From NCBI GenBank assembly GCA_965220305.1, contig OZ244817.1:2852001-2916000 (forward strand): 64,000 nt of DNA, written 5' to 3'. The notes under the pieces are model-generated. The model was not told where the DNA came from. It ran no database searches and saw only the letters and a program-made list of their open reading frames with translations. The DNA is from G965220305 sp965220305 (GTDB lineage: Bacteria > Chloroflexota > Dehalococcoidia > Lucifugimonadales > UBA3495). Every line of letters begins with the position of its first letter. Positions within the stretch are counted from its first letter, which is position 1. A program made the translations under genes and the position numbers. Below are positions 8,592 through 16,301 of the stretch, one piece after another.

Positions 8592-8792
8592 CCCTTCGCT
8601 CCGCTCAGGGTGACATTATGTAGATGCGGAGCTACGTTGAACAGTTTATGCTGGCGCAGGTAGGTGTCTCGCCTACCCATTCATTCTGGAGAGCGTCATT
8701 CCCCAATCGTACTGAAGGGTTACCCACCATCATTTTGAGAAGCGTCACTCCCCTGTCATTCTGAGGAGCCTCGCGACGAAGAATCTAAAGTG
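8592..8792. repeat. Dispersed intergenic repeat module, left of the GIY-YIG gene
   Basis: This block begins with a 26-bp unit (CCCTTCGCTCCGCTCAGGG then TGACATT, 8592-8617). It ends with a GTCATTCTGAGGAGC...GACGAAGAATCTAAAGTG unit (8755-8792). The 26-bp unit recurs exactly at 9111-9136 and, on the other strand, at about 32424-32447. The second unit recurs in diverged form at 9165-9202. No gene is visible in the block. Confidence 0.8.
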
Positions 8793-8809
8793 CCGGGTCT
8801 GGAACAACC

Positions 8810-9097
8810 ATGAGGCAATACTACGTCTACATCATGACCAACGCCACCCGGACGCTGTACATCGGCGTCACCAATGACCTAGAGCGGCGGGTCTATGAGC
8901 ACAAGCAAAAACTGGCCGACGGATTCACCAAGAAATACAACATCACGATGCTCATGTATTACGAAGAGACCGGCGATGTGGAGTCGGCCATCGCCCGGGA
9001 GAAGCAATTAAAGGGGTGGCGCCGGAGCCGAAAAATAGACCTGATAGAGGGATTCAATCCTCAGTGGAAGGACTTGTCCCTTGAATGGTACTGGTAA
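8810..9097 (+). CDS. GIY-YIG domain protein (UPF0213/YhbQ-like)
   Basis: The 95-residue protein is a single GIY-YIG nuclease-fold domain. It has YYVYIMTN and TLYIGVTNDLERRVYEHK (the two motif strands and the catalytic Arg region), and a distal Glu in AIAREKQLKGWRRSRKIDLI. Members of this small family are predicted DNA-processing nucleases of unknown role. It is unusual in being bracketed by two copies of the same dispersed repeat module (8592-8792 and 9111-9202), inside the cobalamin gene block. That raises the possibility that it travels with, or acts on, these repeats; this is inference. Confidence 0.88.
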   Translation: MRQYYVYIMTNATRTLYIGVTNDLERRVYEHKQKLADGFTKKYNITMLMYYEETGDVESAIAREKQLKGWRRSRKIDLIEGFNPQWKDLSLEWYW

Positions 9098-9110
9098 CGC
9101 GCGTTTTAGA

Positions 9111-9202
9111 CCCTTCGCTCCGCTCAGGGTGACATTGGGCAGGTGCTTAGGAGTGTTACCCCCCGTTATTCTGAGAAGCTTGGAGACGAACAATCTGAAG
9201 TG
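9111..9202. repeat. Dispersed intergenic repeat module, right of the GIY-YIG gene
   Basis: This is the second copy of the module at 8592-8792. An exact 26-bp unit (9111-9136) is followed by GTTATTCTGAGAAGC...GACGAACAATCTGAAGTG (9165-9202). It is in the same orientation as the left copy, so the GIY-YIG gene lies between direct repeats. The following 150 bp to cbiB show no gene and no recognisable cobalamin riboswitch. Confidence 0.8.
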
Positions 9203-9354
9203 TTGGGACATTCGCTGGCTGTGAAGAGAAAGGGGAAACACTTCACCTTTGTATCGGAGTGATGCCGCTAGAAATACCGCCGGCAAGATTGGAGTGATGG
9301 GAAATTGGCAATCATGCAGCTAACTATAATGGACGCAAGCGAAGGTCATAGTAC

Positions 9355-10344
9355 ATGCTGAACATCCCCCCCGAAGTGGCCATACTGCTTCTAGCCCTGT
9401 TGCTGGACCTGACGTTGGGAGAACTACCCAGTCGTTTCCATCCCACCGTCTGGATGGGTAAGACTGTGTCCCTGGCCGAGAGGCTGGCTCCCCGGTGGCG
9501 CGCCAAGGGTGGCTGTTTGAAGGCGCCAGGTGATGCCTCCGGCGGTGGCGGAGGCCAACTGGCCTATGGCGGGTTGGTGGCCCTGCTGATTCCCGCCCTT
9601 TGGGCCGCCGCTGCCTATTTTCTCCTACAGGGGTTGGAAAGCATCCACTACCTGGCTAATATCCTGGTGGGAGCCGCCCTGTTCAAGACTACCTTCGCCC
9701 TGCGGATGCTGCATCGGGTGGCTGCCCAGGTGCGGGGCCTGCTGCTGGGGGGAGACCTACAGCAGGTGCGCGCCAACATGGGTTCCCTGGTCAGCCGCGA
9801 CCCCAGCCAACTAACGCCGGAGCAGGCCACGGCGGCCACCGTGGAGTCGGTGTCCGAGAACATCACCGACAGCTTCGTCGGCCCCTGGCTGGCCTTTGCC
9901 CTTTTTGGGGTGCCCGGGGCCGTGGCCTACCGGGCTATTAACACTCTGGATAGTATGATAGGCTATCACGGGAAGTACGAATATCTGGGTAAAGCCTCGG
10001 CGAGGCTGGACGACCTGGTAAACTTGGTTCCCGCCCGGTTGACGGCCCTGTTGCTGGTCTTGAGCAGCGCCCTGCTGCCGGGGCAGCGGGGGGTCAACGC
10101 TTGGCGCATCATGTGGCGGGACCACCGCAATACCGAGAGTCCCAACGCCGGTTGGACCATGAGCGGTATGGCCGGGGCCCTGGGAGTGCAACTGGAAAAA
10201 GTGGGCCACTACCGGCTGGGCGACCCGACCCGCACCCTGGAACCGCAGGATATTTCCCGGGCCATCCAGACCATGTATCTGGTGGCCGTGCTGGGCGCCA
10301 TTATCGCCTTGGGCGTCGTCATTTTGAGATATGGAATCTTCTAG
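9355..10344 (+). CDS. cbiB: Adenosylcobinamide-phosphate synthase
   Basis: CbiB (CobD in aerobic-pathway naming) attaches (R)-1-amino-2-propanol phosphate to adenosylcobyric acid at the membrane. The protein has the expected N-terminal hydrophobic helix, LTLGELPSRFHPTVWMGK, then VESVSENITDSFVGPWLAFALFGVPGAVAYRAINTLDSMIGYH, the strongest signature of the family. Near the C-terminus comes RDHRNTESPNAGWTMSGMAGALGVQLEK. Length (329 residues) is usual. Its stop overlaps the start of the next gene by 14 bp, so the aminopropanol-attaching and aminopropanol-making enzymes are translationally coupled. Confidence 0.95.
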   Translation: MLNIPPEVAILLLALLLDLTLGELPSRFHPTVWMGKTVSLAERLAPRWRAKGGCLKAPGDASGGGGGQLAYGGLVALLIPALWAAAAYFLLQGLESIHYLANILVGAALFKTTFALRMLHRVAAQVRGLLLGGDLQQVRANMGSLVSRDPSQLTPEQATAATVESVSENITDSFVGPWLAFALFGVPGAVAYRAINTLDSMIGYHGKYEYLGKASARLDDLVNLVPARLTALLLVLSSALLPGQRGVNAWRIMWRDHRNTESPNAGWTMSGMAGALGVQLEKVGHYRLGDPTRTLEPQDISRAIQTMYLVAVLGAIIALGVVILRYGIF

Positions 10345-11473
10345 CCAGCCCGACATCCCAGGGGAGGCTGCGCCCCACGCCCCCCCTGCCCAAGACGCGC
10401 CTCGCCCGGTACACGGAGGCATTCGCCCGGCCCAACTGCGGTCGCTGGGCCTGGATCCCCAGCAGGTCCTGGACTTCAGCGCCAGCGTCAGCCCCCTGGG
10501 GCCGCCCCCGGGCCTATGGGGGGCGCTACAGCAGGTGGACCTGACCGCCTACCCGGACCCGGAATGCCTGGAGCTACGCGAGGCCCTCTGTCAACACCTC
10601 AGCCAGCCCTCGGGTTATCCGGTGGGGTTGGACAACGTCCTGGTGGGTAACGGCTCGACGGAGATAATCCACCTGTTGTCCCGGGCATTCGTCGCCAACG
10701 GCGCAGCCCTGCTGCTGACTCCCACCTATGGCGAGTACGAGGGCGCGTGTCGTCTGGCTGGGGCATCCCTTTCTTCCCTGGAAGCCCGTCGCGCCCAGGG
10801 ATTTAGCTGGGACTTGGAAGAGGCCCAGGACCGCATCGCCCGGGAAGAACCCGGCCTGGTATTTCTGTGCAATCCCAACAACCCCACCGGCGTCTACCTG
10901 CCCCAGGCGGAGGTGGAGTTCTTGGCCCAGGCAGTTGGGCGAGTCGGCGGGCTGCTGGCGTTGGACGAAGCCTACCTCGGTTTCGTGGCAGATACCTGGG
11001 AGTCGCTGGACCTGCTGGCTCTGGGCAACGTGGTGCTCCTGCGCTCCATGACCAAAGACTACGCCCTCACCGGCTTGCGCCTGGGTTACTCCCTGGCGTC
11101 GCCCGAGGTAACGGCCAGAATGACCGCGATGCAGCCCGATTGGAGCGTCAATTCCCTGGCCCAGACCGCCGGGCTGGTGGCCCTGGCTGACTCGGACTAC
11201 CTGCCCCGGGCCAGAGGAGCAGTAGCCCAGTCCAAGAAATACCTGACCGGGGAACTGGCGGCGTTGGGGTTTACCGCGCTGCCATCCACCGCCAACTTCC
11301 TACTGGTGGAGGTGGGCAACGGCGCTGTCGTGCGGGACAAGCTGATGCGGCAGGGGCTGTTCGTGCGGGACTGCGCCTCCTTTGGCCTGCCCGACTGCAT
11401 TCGCCTGGGCATCCGCTCCCTGGCCGATTGCCGAAGGCTGGTTGAGGGCTTTAAGAGAATCGGGCAATCCTAG
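10331..11473 (+). CDS. cobD: Threonine-phosphate decarboxylase-like PLP enzyme (CobD/CobC family)
   Basis: This is a fold-type I aminotransferase-like PLP protein with HGG near the N-terminus, DFSASVSPLGPP, FLCNPNNPTG (the Asn-Pro region binding PLP), LDEAYLGF (Asp to the pyridine nitrogen) and LRSMTKDYALTGLRLGY, with the Schiff-base lysine in SMTK. Similarity to histidinol-phosphate aminotransferase is expected; the position overlapping cbiB and beside a PduX-like gene in the same region argues for L-threonine-O-phosphate decarboxylase. That enzyme supplies (R)-1-amino-2-propanol phosphate. The N-terminal 30 residues are Pro/Ala-rich and probably disordered. Confidence 0.88.
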   Translation: MESSSQPDIPGEAAPHAPPAQDAPRPVHGGIRPAQLRSLGLDPQQVLDFSASVSPLGPPPGLWGALQQVDLTAYPDPECLELREALCQHLSQPSGYPVGLDNVLVGNGSTEIIHLLSRAFVANGAALLLTPTYGEYEGACRLAGASLSSLEARRAQGFSWDLEEAQDRIAREEPGLVFLCNPNNPTGVYLPQAEVEFLAQAVGRVGGLLALDEAYLGFVADTWESLDLLALGNVVLLRSMTKDYALTGLRLGYSLASPEVTARMTAMQPDWSVNSLAQTAGLVALADSDYLPRARGAVAQSKKYLTGELAALGFTALPSTANFLLVEVGNGAVVRDKLMRQGLFVRDCASFGLPDCIRLGIRSLADCRRLVEGFKRIGQS

Positions 11474-11519
11474 ATAGGGCATCCCCGGCCAACCCTGAAT
11501 CGAAGGTGACCGCAGAGAA

Positions 11520-12134
11520 ATGGGTACGATATACATTGTCCGCCACGGCCAGACGGTATGGAACGCCGAGGGTCGAATCCAGGGCCACAGCGACATTAGC
11601 CTGTCGGAGAAGGGCCAAGAACAGGCCCAGGCCATCGCCCGCCGGCTGGCCTCCGTCCCCTTCGACCTAGCCTTCTGTAGCGACCTCAGCCGCACCACCC
11701 AGACGGCCCGGGTCATCCTGGGAGAGCGGGACATTCCTCTCTACCCAACGGAGCAGTTGCGGGAGTACAAGAAGGGAATCTTTGAAGGTCTGACCGAGGA
11801 GGAGTACCGGGACCGCTACCCGGAATTGTACGAGGCTTCCCTGGTTAACGACCTGGACTTCGCCCCTACTGGTGGGGAGACCATTCGCCAGACCAGCGCG
11901 CGCATGGGCGCTTTCGTGGAGGACCTGCGGCGCAACCATCCCGACGACACCGCCTTGGTGGTGGGGCATGGGGGATCCCTCCGGGCCGTTATCGTCGCTC
12001 TGCTGGCCCTGCCCCTGGAAGCTAACTGGAAATTCGCCATGGGCAACTGCGCCCTGTCCGTCGTCTCCACCTTCCACGACAACGCCGTTCTCCACCTGTA
12101 CAACGACACGTCCCACCTGAATGCGCTGCGGTGA
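11520..12134 (+). CDS. Histidine phosphatase family protein, probable alpha-ribazole phosphatase
   Basis: The 204-residue protein has the phosphoglycerate-mutase-type motif IVRHGQTVWN (phospho-accepting His 9), SDLSRTTQTA, the Glu in REYKKGIFEGLTEEEY and the second His in VVGHGGSLRA. These are features of the branch-1 His phosphatases that include CobC (alpha-ribazole-5'-phosphate phosphatase) and broad-specificity GpmB-like enzymes. The location among cobalamin genes makes CobC the likely role, but sequence alone does not exclude a general phosphatase. Start ATG at 11520, 46 bp after the decarboxylase. Confidence 0.82.
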   Translation: MGTIYIVRHGQTVWNAEGRIQGHSDISLSEKGQEQAQAIARRLASVPFDLAFCSDLSRTTQTARVILGERDIPLYPTEQLREYKKGIFEGLTEEEYRDRYPELYEASLVNDLDFAPTGGETIRQTSARMGAFVEDLRRNHPDDTALVVGHGGSLRAVIVALLALPLEANWKFAMGNCALSVVSTFHDNAVLHLYNDTSHLNALR

Positions 12135-12254
12135 GGTATCGCAGTGGGCCTGAGCCTCTATGGCTGTTCCAATTTTACAAGATTGACCTACAGGGTGTAG
12201 AGTCAATTTCCAAGTACGTGGGCCCTGAAAACATTAGCTCGGGGAGGGCATACC

Positions 12255-12953
12255 ATGATAGACACCAAAGACGCCCCACCCTTTGCCGGGGTTTATTCTG
12301 CCAGAGAAGCCGCCCTGTATATTAGGGCTACCCTAGCACGGTCCCCGAGCTTTCCTCGCATCAACACCCAGCACATCTCCAGGTGGGCTAGGGAGGAGTT
12401 GGGAGGAAGGAAGGTCAAGCGTCAACCCTCCATACCCGGTTTCATTAACTTTCCGGAGTTGGTCAGCTTTAGGATGGTGGCCGCTCTGAGGGCAAAGGGT
12501 GTTTCCAGCAAAGATATAAAGCTTGCCCATACGTGGCTGCGGGAAAAACGGGACTGGCAGTATCCCTTCGCTATGGAGCCTGTTTGGGTGGGAGACCCCG
12601 ATATATTCGCCGATGAGGATACTCAGGCAGCAATTGCCCGGTTTTGGGAGTCGCACCCAGATTTCATAAAGGACATTTTTATCCCAGTGGAGTCCAATTA
12701 TCACGGCTTGAGCTTTGAGGTTGACCGACAAGCCGCTACCTGGACTCCGTTGGAAGGTATAGTATTGGACCCGGCCAGGCAGTTTGGTGAGCCTTGCATT
12801 GCCGGAACCCGCGTTCCCACCGGGACGTTGCGGGCCTTTCATCTGGGAGGGGATTCGGTGGATACATTGGCTAGAGCTTATGGGTTGCCTTTGGCCCAGA
12901 TAGAATCGGCTATGTCTTGGGAAGCAATACTTGAGAAATCCGCAGCCGGGTAA
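12255..12953 (+). CDS. DUF433 protein with N-terminal MerR-like DNA-binding region, probable antitoxin
   Basis: The 232-residue protein has an N-terminal YSAREAALYIRATL...INTQHISRWARE segment reminiscent of a MerR-type helix-turn-helix. A middle region follows (PGFINFPELVSFRMVAALRAKGVSSKDIKLAHTWLREK). The C-terminal 60 residues (VLDPARQFGEPCIAGTRVPTGTLRAFHLGG) form the DUF433 domain. It is about three times as long as the DUF433 protein at 6015-6236. The next gene, a PIN-like protein, starts inside its 3' end with 23 bp overlap. The pair is thus a likely autoregulated toxin-antitoxin operon, an inference from families and overlap. Confidence 0.78.
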   Translation: MIDTKDAPPFAGVYSAREAALYIRATLARSPSFPRINTQHISRWAREELGGRKVKRQPSIPGFINFPELVSFRMVAALRAKGVSSKDIKLAHTWLREKRDWQYPFAMEPVWVGDPDIFADEDTQAAIARFWESHPDFIKDIFIPVESNYHGLSFEVDRQAATWTPLEGIVLDPARQFGEPCIAGTRVPTGTLRAFHLGGDSVDTLARAYGLPLAQIESAMSWEAILEKSAAG

Positions 12954-13362
12954 CCGGCCCCGATTTCTCTTGGATGAATCTCTGCCTCCGTCGGTCGCTG
13001 AGGGTTTAGAGCAAATTGGATACCCCATCACCAGTTGTAAAGGACAAGACTTACTCGGGCGAAAAGATGAGGAACTGATACCCTGGATGGCCCAGGAGGG
13101 CTATGTCTGGATTACCAAGGACTACGCGGCCCGGGTCAAGCATCGAGATACAATTCGACAGTCGAGAATAAGTGTAGTATGGGTACGTGGCGCGGAACCG
13201 ATGACCGGAAACAACATATCGATCGAGCAACTGCGCCGAATGCTCACCGTTAAACTGGACGACATTAGCATAGCGGTGTCCAATTCCCAAGGTCCCGGGT
13301 ATTTTCTGCTTTATATGAGAGGGAACACCCCAATGTTGCTGATCTACTCCACGCCGGAGTAA
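12931..13362 (+). CDS. PIN-like (DUF5615-type) protein, putative toxin
   Basis: The 143-residue protein starts at a TTG inside the upstream DUF433 gene. It contains FLLDESLPPSVAEGL (first acidic residue and the DxSLP variant of the family), WMAQEGYVWITKDYAAR (second acidic cluster) and ISVVWVRG, the arrangement of the DUF5615/Mut7-C-like PIN fold. PIN-like proteins of this kind are assumed RNases paired with DUF433 antitoxins. It lies between the ribazole phosphatase and cbiP, another small defence-type pair inside the corrinoid block. Confidence 0.75.
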   Translation: MRNPQPGNRPRFLLDESLPPSVAEGLEQIGYPITSCKGQDLLGRKDEELIPWMAQEGYVWITKDYAARVKHRDTIRQSRISVVWVRGAEPMTGNNISIEQLRRMLTVKLDDISIAVSNSQGPGYFLLYMRGNTPMLLIYSTPE

Positions 13363-13417
13363 ATAGAGCGGTAATACCGTCTTAATGCGCTAATCAAAGA
13401 GGGAAGAGCTGACACAG

Positions 13418-14983
13418 ATGACTGGACGAGTATTGATGGTGCAGGGCACCGCCTCCCACGTGGGCAAGAGCGTGTTGGTTTCCGCCCTGTGCCGAATGTT
13501 TCGCCAGGACGGGTACCGCGTGGCCCCCTTCAAGGCGCAGAACATGTCCAACAATTCCTACGTCACCCGGGACGGCGGCGAAATCGGTCGCGCCCAAGCG
13601 GTGCAGGCCGAGGCCGCCGGCGTGGAGGCTAGGGTGGAAATGAACCCGGTGCTCCTTAAACCCGAAGCCGACCACATTTCCCAGGTGGTGCTGCTGGGCC
13701 GTCCCATGCTATCCGCCCGCACCCGCGACTACTTCGGGTTGAAGGCCCAGTTGTGGGAGTCGGTGCATACCTCTTTGGACGTTCTGCGCGACGAGTACGA
13801 CATCGTAGTCATCGAAGGGGCGGGCAGCCCGGCGGAGATAAACCTGAAGGCCAGCGAGATTGTGAACATGCGGGTGGCCCGCTACGCCGATGCGCCGGTG
13901 CTGCTGTGCGGCGACATCGACCGGGGCGGCGTGTTCGCCTCCCTGGTGGGCACCCTGGAACTCCTGGAGCCAGAGGAGCGGGACATAATAAAGGGGTTTG
14001 TCATAAACAAATTCCGGGGAGACCCCAGCCTGCTGCAGGACGGCTTAACCTGGCTGGAGGAACGTACCGGCAAGCCCGTACTGGGCCTGGTCCACCACTT
14101 CCGCGACATTCACATACCTGAGGAAGACTCGGTGGCCCTGGACCTTCCGACGTACCGCCAAGACAACGCCGTCCTGGACATCGCTGTGGTCCAGGTGCCC
14201 CATATCTCCAACTTCGACGACTTCGACCCCCTGGACCGTGAAAATGGCGTCTCCCTGCGCTACGTGGAATCGGTGACGGACCTGGGACGGCCCGACCTGG
14301 TAATCCTACCGGGCACCAAGACTACCATCCCGGACCTGGCGTGGATGGAACGCCAAGGGCTGACCCAGGCCATCAAGTCGCTGCACCAGAACGGCGCTTC
14401 CGTCATTGGCATCTGCGGCGGTTACCAGATGCTGGGCGCCAAGCTCTATGACCCGGAGGGCGTGGAGTCCTCCCAACACGAGATGGACGGCCTGGGGTTG
14501 CTGCCCTTGACCACGGTCTTCGCCGGCACCAAGGAGACCCACCGGATTAAGGGAGAAGTGCTGGAAGATACCGGGCTGCTGACCGGGGCTCGCGGGGCTC
14601 CCATTTCCGGCTACGAGATTCACATGGGGCGCACGACCCCCAGCGAAGGCGGGGAACAGCGAGGCGCAGGCCTGACCGCTCCCTTCCGTATCGACGACCG
14701 CTCCGACGTGGCAGTCACCGGAGATACCGAGTTGGACGGGGTCATGGACCCGTCGGGGCGGGTGCTGGGCACCTACATTCACGGGCTGTTCCAGAACGGA
14801 GGGCTGCGCCAGGCGGTGCTGCGCGAGTTGGCCCGCCGCAAGGGTGTCAGCCTACCCTGGTCTTCCCACGACCTGTCCATCGACCAGGAATACGACAAGT
14901 TGGCCGATTGGGTGCGGGCCAGTCTGCGCATGGACTTGATTTACCAGATAACCGGCCTGGAACGAGACTACGAGGCGCTGTGA
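13418..14983 (+). CDS. cbiP: Cobyric acid synthase
   Basis: This glutamine-dependent enzyme amidates the b, d, e and g carboxylates of adenosylcobyrinic acid a,c-diamide (CobQ in aerobic nomenclature). The N-terminal half has MVQGTASHVGKSVLVSALCR and FKAQNMSNNSYVTRDGGEIGRAQAVQA, unmistakable for CbiP/CobQ. The C-terminal half is the amidotransferase-like domain with GICGGYQMLG (Cys 333) and a late His in YIHGLFQN. At 521 residues it is full length. ATG at 13418 is preceded by GAGGGAAGAGC. It begins a second run of corrinoid genes with cobU. Confidence 0.96.
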   Translation: MTGRVLMVQGTASHVGKSVLVSALCRMFRQDGYRVAPFKAQNMSNNSYVTRDGGEIGRAQAVQAEAAGVEARVEMNPVLLKPEADHISQVVLLGRPMLSARTRDYFGLKAQLWESVHTSLDVLRDEYDIVVIEGAGSPAEINLKASEIVNMRVARYADAPVLLCGDIDRGGVFASLVGTLELLEPEERDIIKGFVINKFRGDPSLLQDGLTWLEERTGKPVLGLVHHFRDIHIPEEDSVALDLPTYRQDNAVLDIAVVQVPHISNFDDFDPLDRENGVSLRYVESVTDLGRPDLVILPGTKTTIPDLAWMERQGLTQAIKSLHQNGASVIGICGGYQMLGAKLYDPEGVESSQHEMDGLGLLPLTTVFAGTKETHRIKGEVLEDTGLLTGARGAPISGYEIHMGRTTPSEGGEQRGAGLTAPFRIDDRSDVAVTGDTELDGVMDPSGRVLGTYIHGLFQNGGLRQAVLRELARRKGVSLPWSSHDLSIDQEYDKLADWVRASLRMDLIYQITGLERDYEAL

Positions 14984-15040
14984 CGACGGGCCGGTTCCTT
15001 CGTCCCGCGCGCCCCGGGGTAGTGGCCCCCTGAGGGGCTG

Positions 15041-15616
15041 ATGCCGTCGCAGTTGTGCCTGGTACTGGGGGGAGTGCGCTCGGGAAAGAGCGCCTTTGCC
15101 GAAACGCTGGCCCGGGAACATGGCGGGCCCGTCCTCTACGTTGCCACCGGCCAAGCCACCGACGCCGAAATGGCGGAGCGCATCCGCCGCCACCAGGAGG
15201 TCCGTCCCCCCCACTGGACCACCCTGGAAGAACCTCTAAACTTGGCGACGGCGTTGCTCTCAGCCCTGGACACGCCCAACCCGCCGGGTGTCGTCCTGCT
15301 GGACTCCCTAGACGTTTGGGTCAGCAATTTGCTGCTACGGCATGAGGATGAACCCGCCGCCCGGGTGGAGTCGTTGGCCCTAGAGTCCCTGGGCCGACTG
15401 CTGGAGGTTTGCCGCAGTTCCACCGCAGACTTTGTCGTGGTAAGCAGCGAGGTGGGCTTCAGTCTGGTGTCTACTTATTCTCTGGGACGACACTTCCAGG
15501 ACCTGCTGGGCCTGGCTAACCAGCGGGTAGCCGCGGCGGCCAGCCGGGTATACCTGGTGGTGGCGGGAATTCCGGTGGAGATTAAGAGATTATCCGATAA
15601 TTCTCTTCCCCCTTGA
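15041..15616 (+). CDS. cobU: Adenosylcobinamide kinase / adenosylcobinamide-phosphate guanylyltransferase
   Basis: CobU (CobP) phosphorylates adenosylcobinamide and then transfers GMP to it, making the substrate of CobS. The P-loop GGVRSGKSAFAETLA is at residues 9-23, followed by VLYVATGQATDAEMAERIRRHQ (the GTP/His region) and FVVVSSEVGFSLV. GAGGGG lies right before the ATG. The last codons (from about 15591) are supplied by a 69-bp repeat element, so the natural C-terminus has been replaced by a repeat-encoded tail ending NSLPP. The core is intact and activity is probably kept. Confidence 0.94.
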   Translation: MPSQLCLVLGGVRSGKSAFAETLAREHGGPVLYVATGQATDAEMAERIRRHQEVRPPHWTTLEEPLNLATALLSALDTPNPPGVVLLDSLDVWVSNLLLRHEDEPAARVESLALESLGRLLEVCRSSTADFVVVSSEVGFSLVSTYSLGRHFQDLLGLANQRVAAAASRVYLVVAGIPVEIKRLSDNSLPP

Positions 15617-15659
15617 CGGGAGAAGGTTAGGATGGGGGTGATGACGGGGTTATCGGATA
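15591..15659. repeat. 69-bp palindrome-ended miniature element overlapping the cobU 3' end
   Basis: TATCCGATAA at 15591-15600 and its inverse TTATCGGATA at 15650-15659 bracket a core that contains the recurrent motif GGAGAAGGTTAGGATGGGGG. Similar cores occur near 23155, 24200, 32610 and 37795. The structure is that of a MITE or REP-like element, and its left end supplies the stop codon region of cobU. Confidence 0.65.
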
Positions 15660-15718
15660 GGCTCTAAGTAGCCGGGTGGAACGGTGGCAGGAACGCAAGA
15701 CTGATTCGGCCAATCGGG

Positions 15719-15724
15719 TATAAT
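15719..15724 (+). promoter_or_regulatory. Putative -10 box (TATAAT) upstream of hicB
   Basis: A perfect TATAAT stands 54 bp before the HicB start, in the gap after the 69-bp element. No good -35 hexamer is visible at the usual spacing, so this is a weak call based on the -10 match and its position before a toxin-antitoxin operon. Confidence 0.35.
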
Positions 15725-15777
15725 AGCCAGCAGCATGGGCATTCATCCGAGGCAGAGGCATACCAAGAGGCATACCA

Positions 15778-16035
15778 ATGGAAGGGCGATTTATCCTTAC
15801 CGACTACGTGGAACAGGCGTTGGTCGCATCAGTTTACGAAGAACTGGACGACGGGACTTTTGCCGGACGCATACCCCCTTGCACCGGAGTACTCGCCTTT
15901 GGAACAACCCGGCGGGAGTCTCAGGACGAACTACGGTCAGTCCTGGAGGAGTGGATTCTACGCGGTCTTAAACTCGGCCATTCCCTTCCTGTAGTGGCTG
16001 GGATCGATCTAAACTTAGAGCCTCTTCGTGAATAG
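15778..16035 (+). CDS. hicB: HicB-like antitoxin
   Basis: The 85-residue protein has the short HicB core: a beta strand (FILTDYVEQALVASVYEELDDGTFAGRIPPCTGVLAFG) with the substrate-like fold of inactive RNase H, then TTRRESQDELRSVLEEWILRGLKLGHSLPVV, the conserved helix. HicB neutralises the HicA mRNA interferase and usually represses its own operon. The stop TAG is directly abutted by the ATG of a hicA-like reading frame (16036), the classical coupled arrangement. That hicA copy is broken, so this antitoxin is probably an orphan remnant. Confidence 0.8.
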   Translation: MEGRFILTDYVEQALVASVYEELDDGTFAGRIPPCTGVLAFGTTRRESQDELRSVLEEWILRGLKLGHSLPVVAGIDLNLEPLRE

Positions 16036-16294
16036 ATGGAACCCCTGTAGACGCCGGGATTTTATCCGGCGTCTTAGGAGGCTGGGCTTTGATGGCCCAT
16101 TTTCAGGCACACGGCACCAGTTTATGGTCTTTAAGGGCCATCATCTAGCGATTCCTTCAAATAACGAATACTCTGTACCTTAGCTGCGCTTTATGTTGAG
16201 AGAAGTGGAAGGCATCATAGAACAGCACGTTCCCCCAGAATTATGGAACATATTAGGTGAAATGCGCCAACCCAACAAAGTCACATGGTATTAG
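16036..16294 (+). pseudogene. hicA: hicA pseudogene (mRNA interferase toxin with three lesions)
   Basis: Starting at the ATG that abuts the hicB stop, conceptual translation gives MEPL, then a TAG at 16048-16050, then TP. After a 2-base loss near 16055 it continues DFIRRLRRLGFDGPFSGTRHQF and MVFKGHHLAIPSNNEYSVP. An in-frame TAG then replaces the usual Gln codon, and LRFMLREVEGIIEQHVPPE completes the family pattern to the TAG at 16292. The catalytic His (GTRHQF) is still encoded. Two stops and one frameshift mean that no functional toxin is made. Alignment to HicA is by eye from family knowledge. Confidence 0.78.
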
Positions 16295-16301
16295 CTAACG
16301 A

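Noticed and set aside
9203..9354. Possible cobalamin riboswitch upstream of cbiB
   Set aside because: No B12-box or the conserved core could be found by eye here or in the gaps before cobB, cobO and cbiP.
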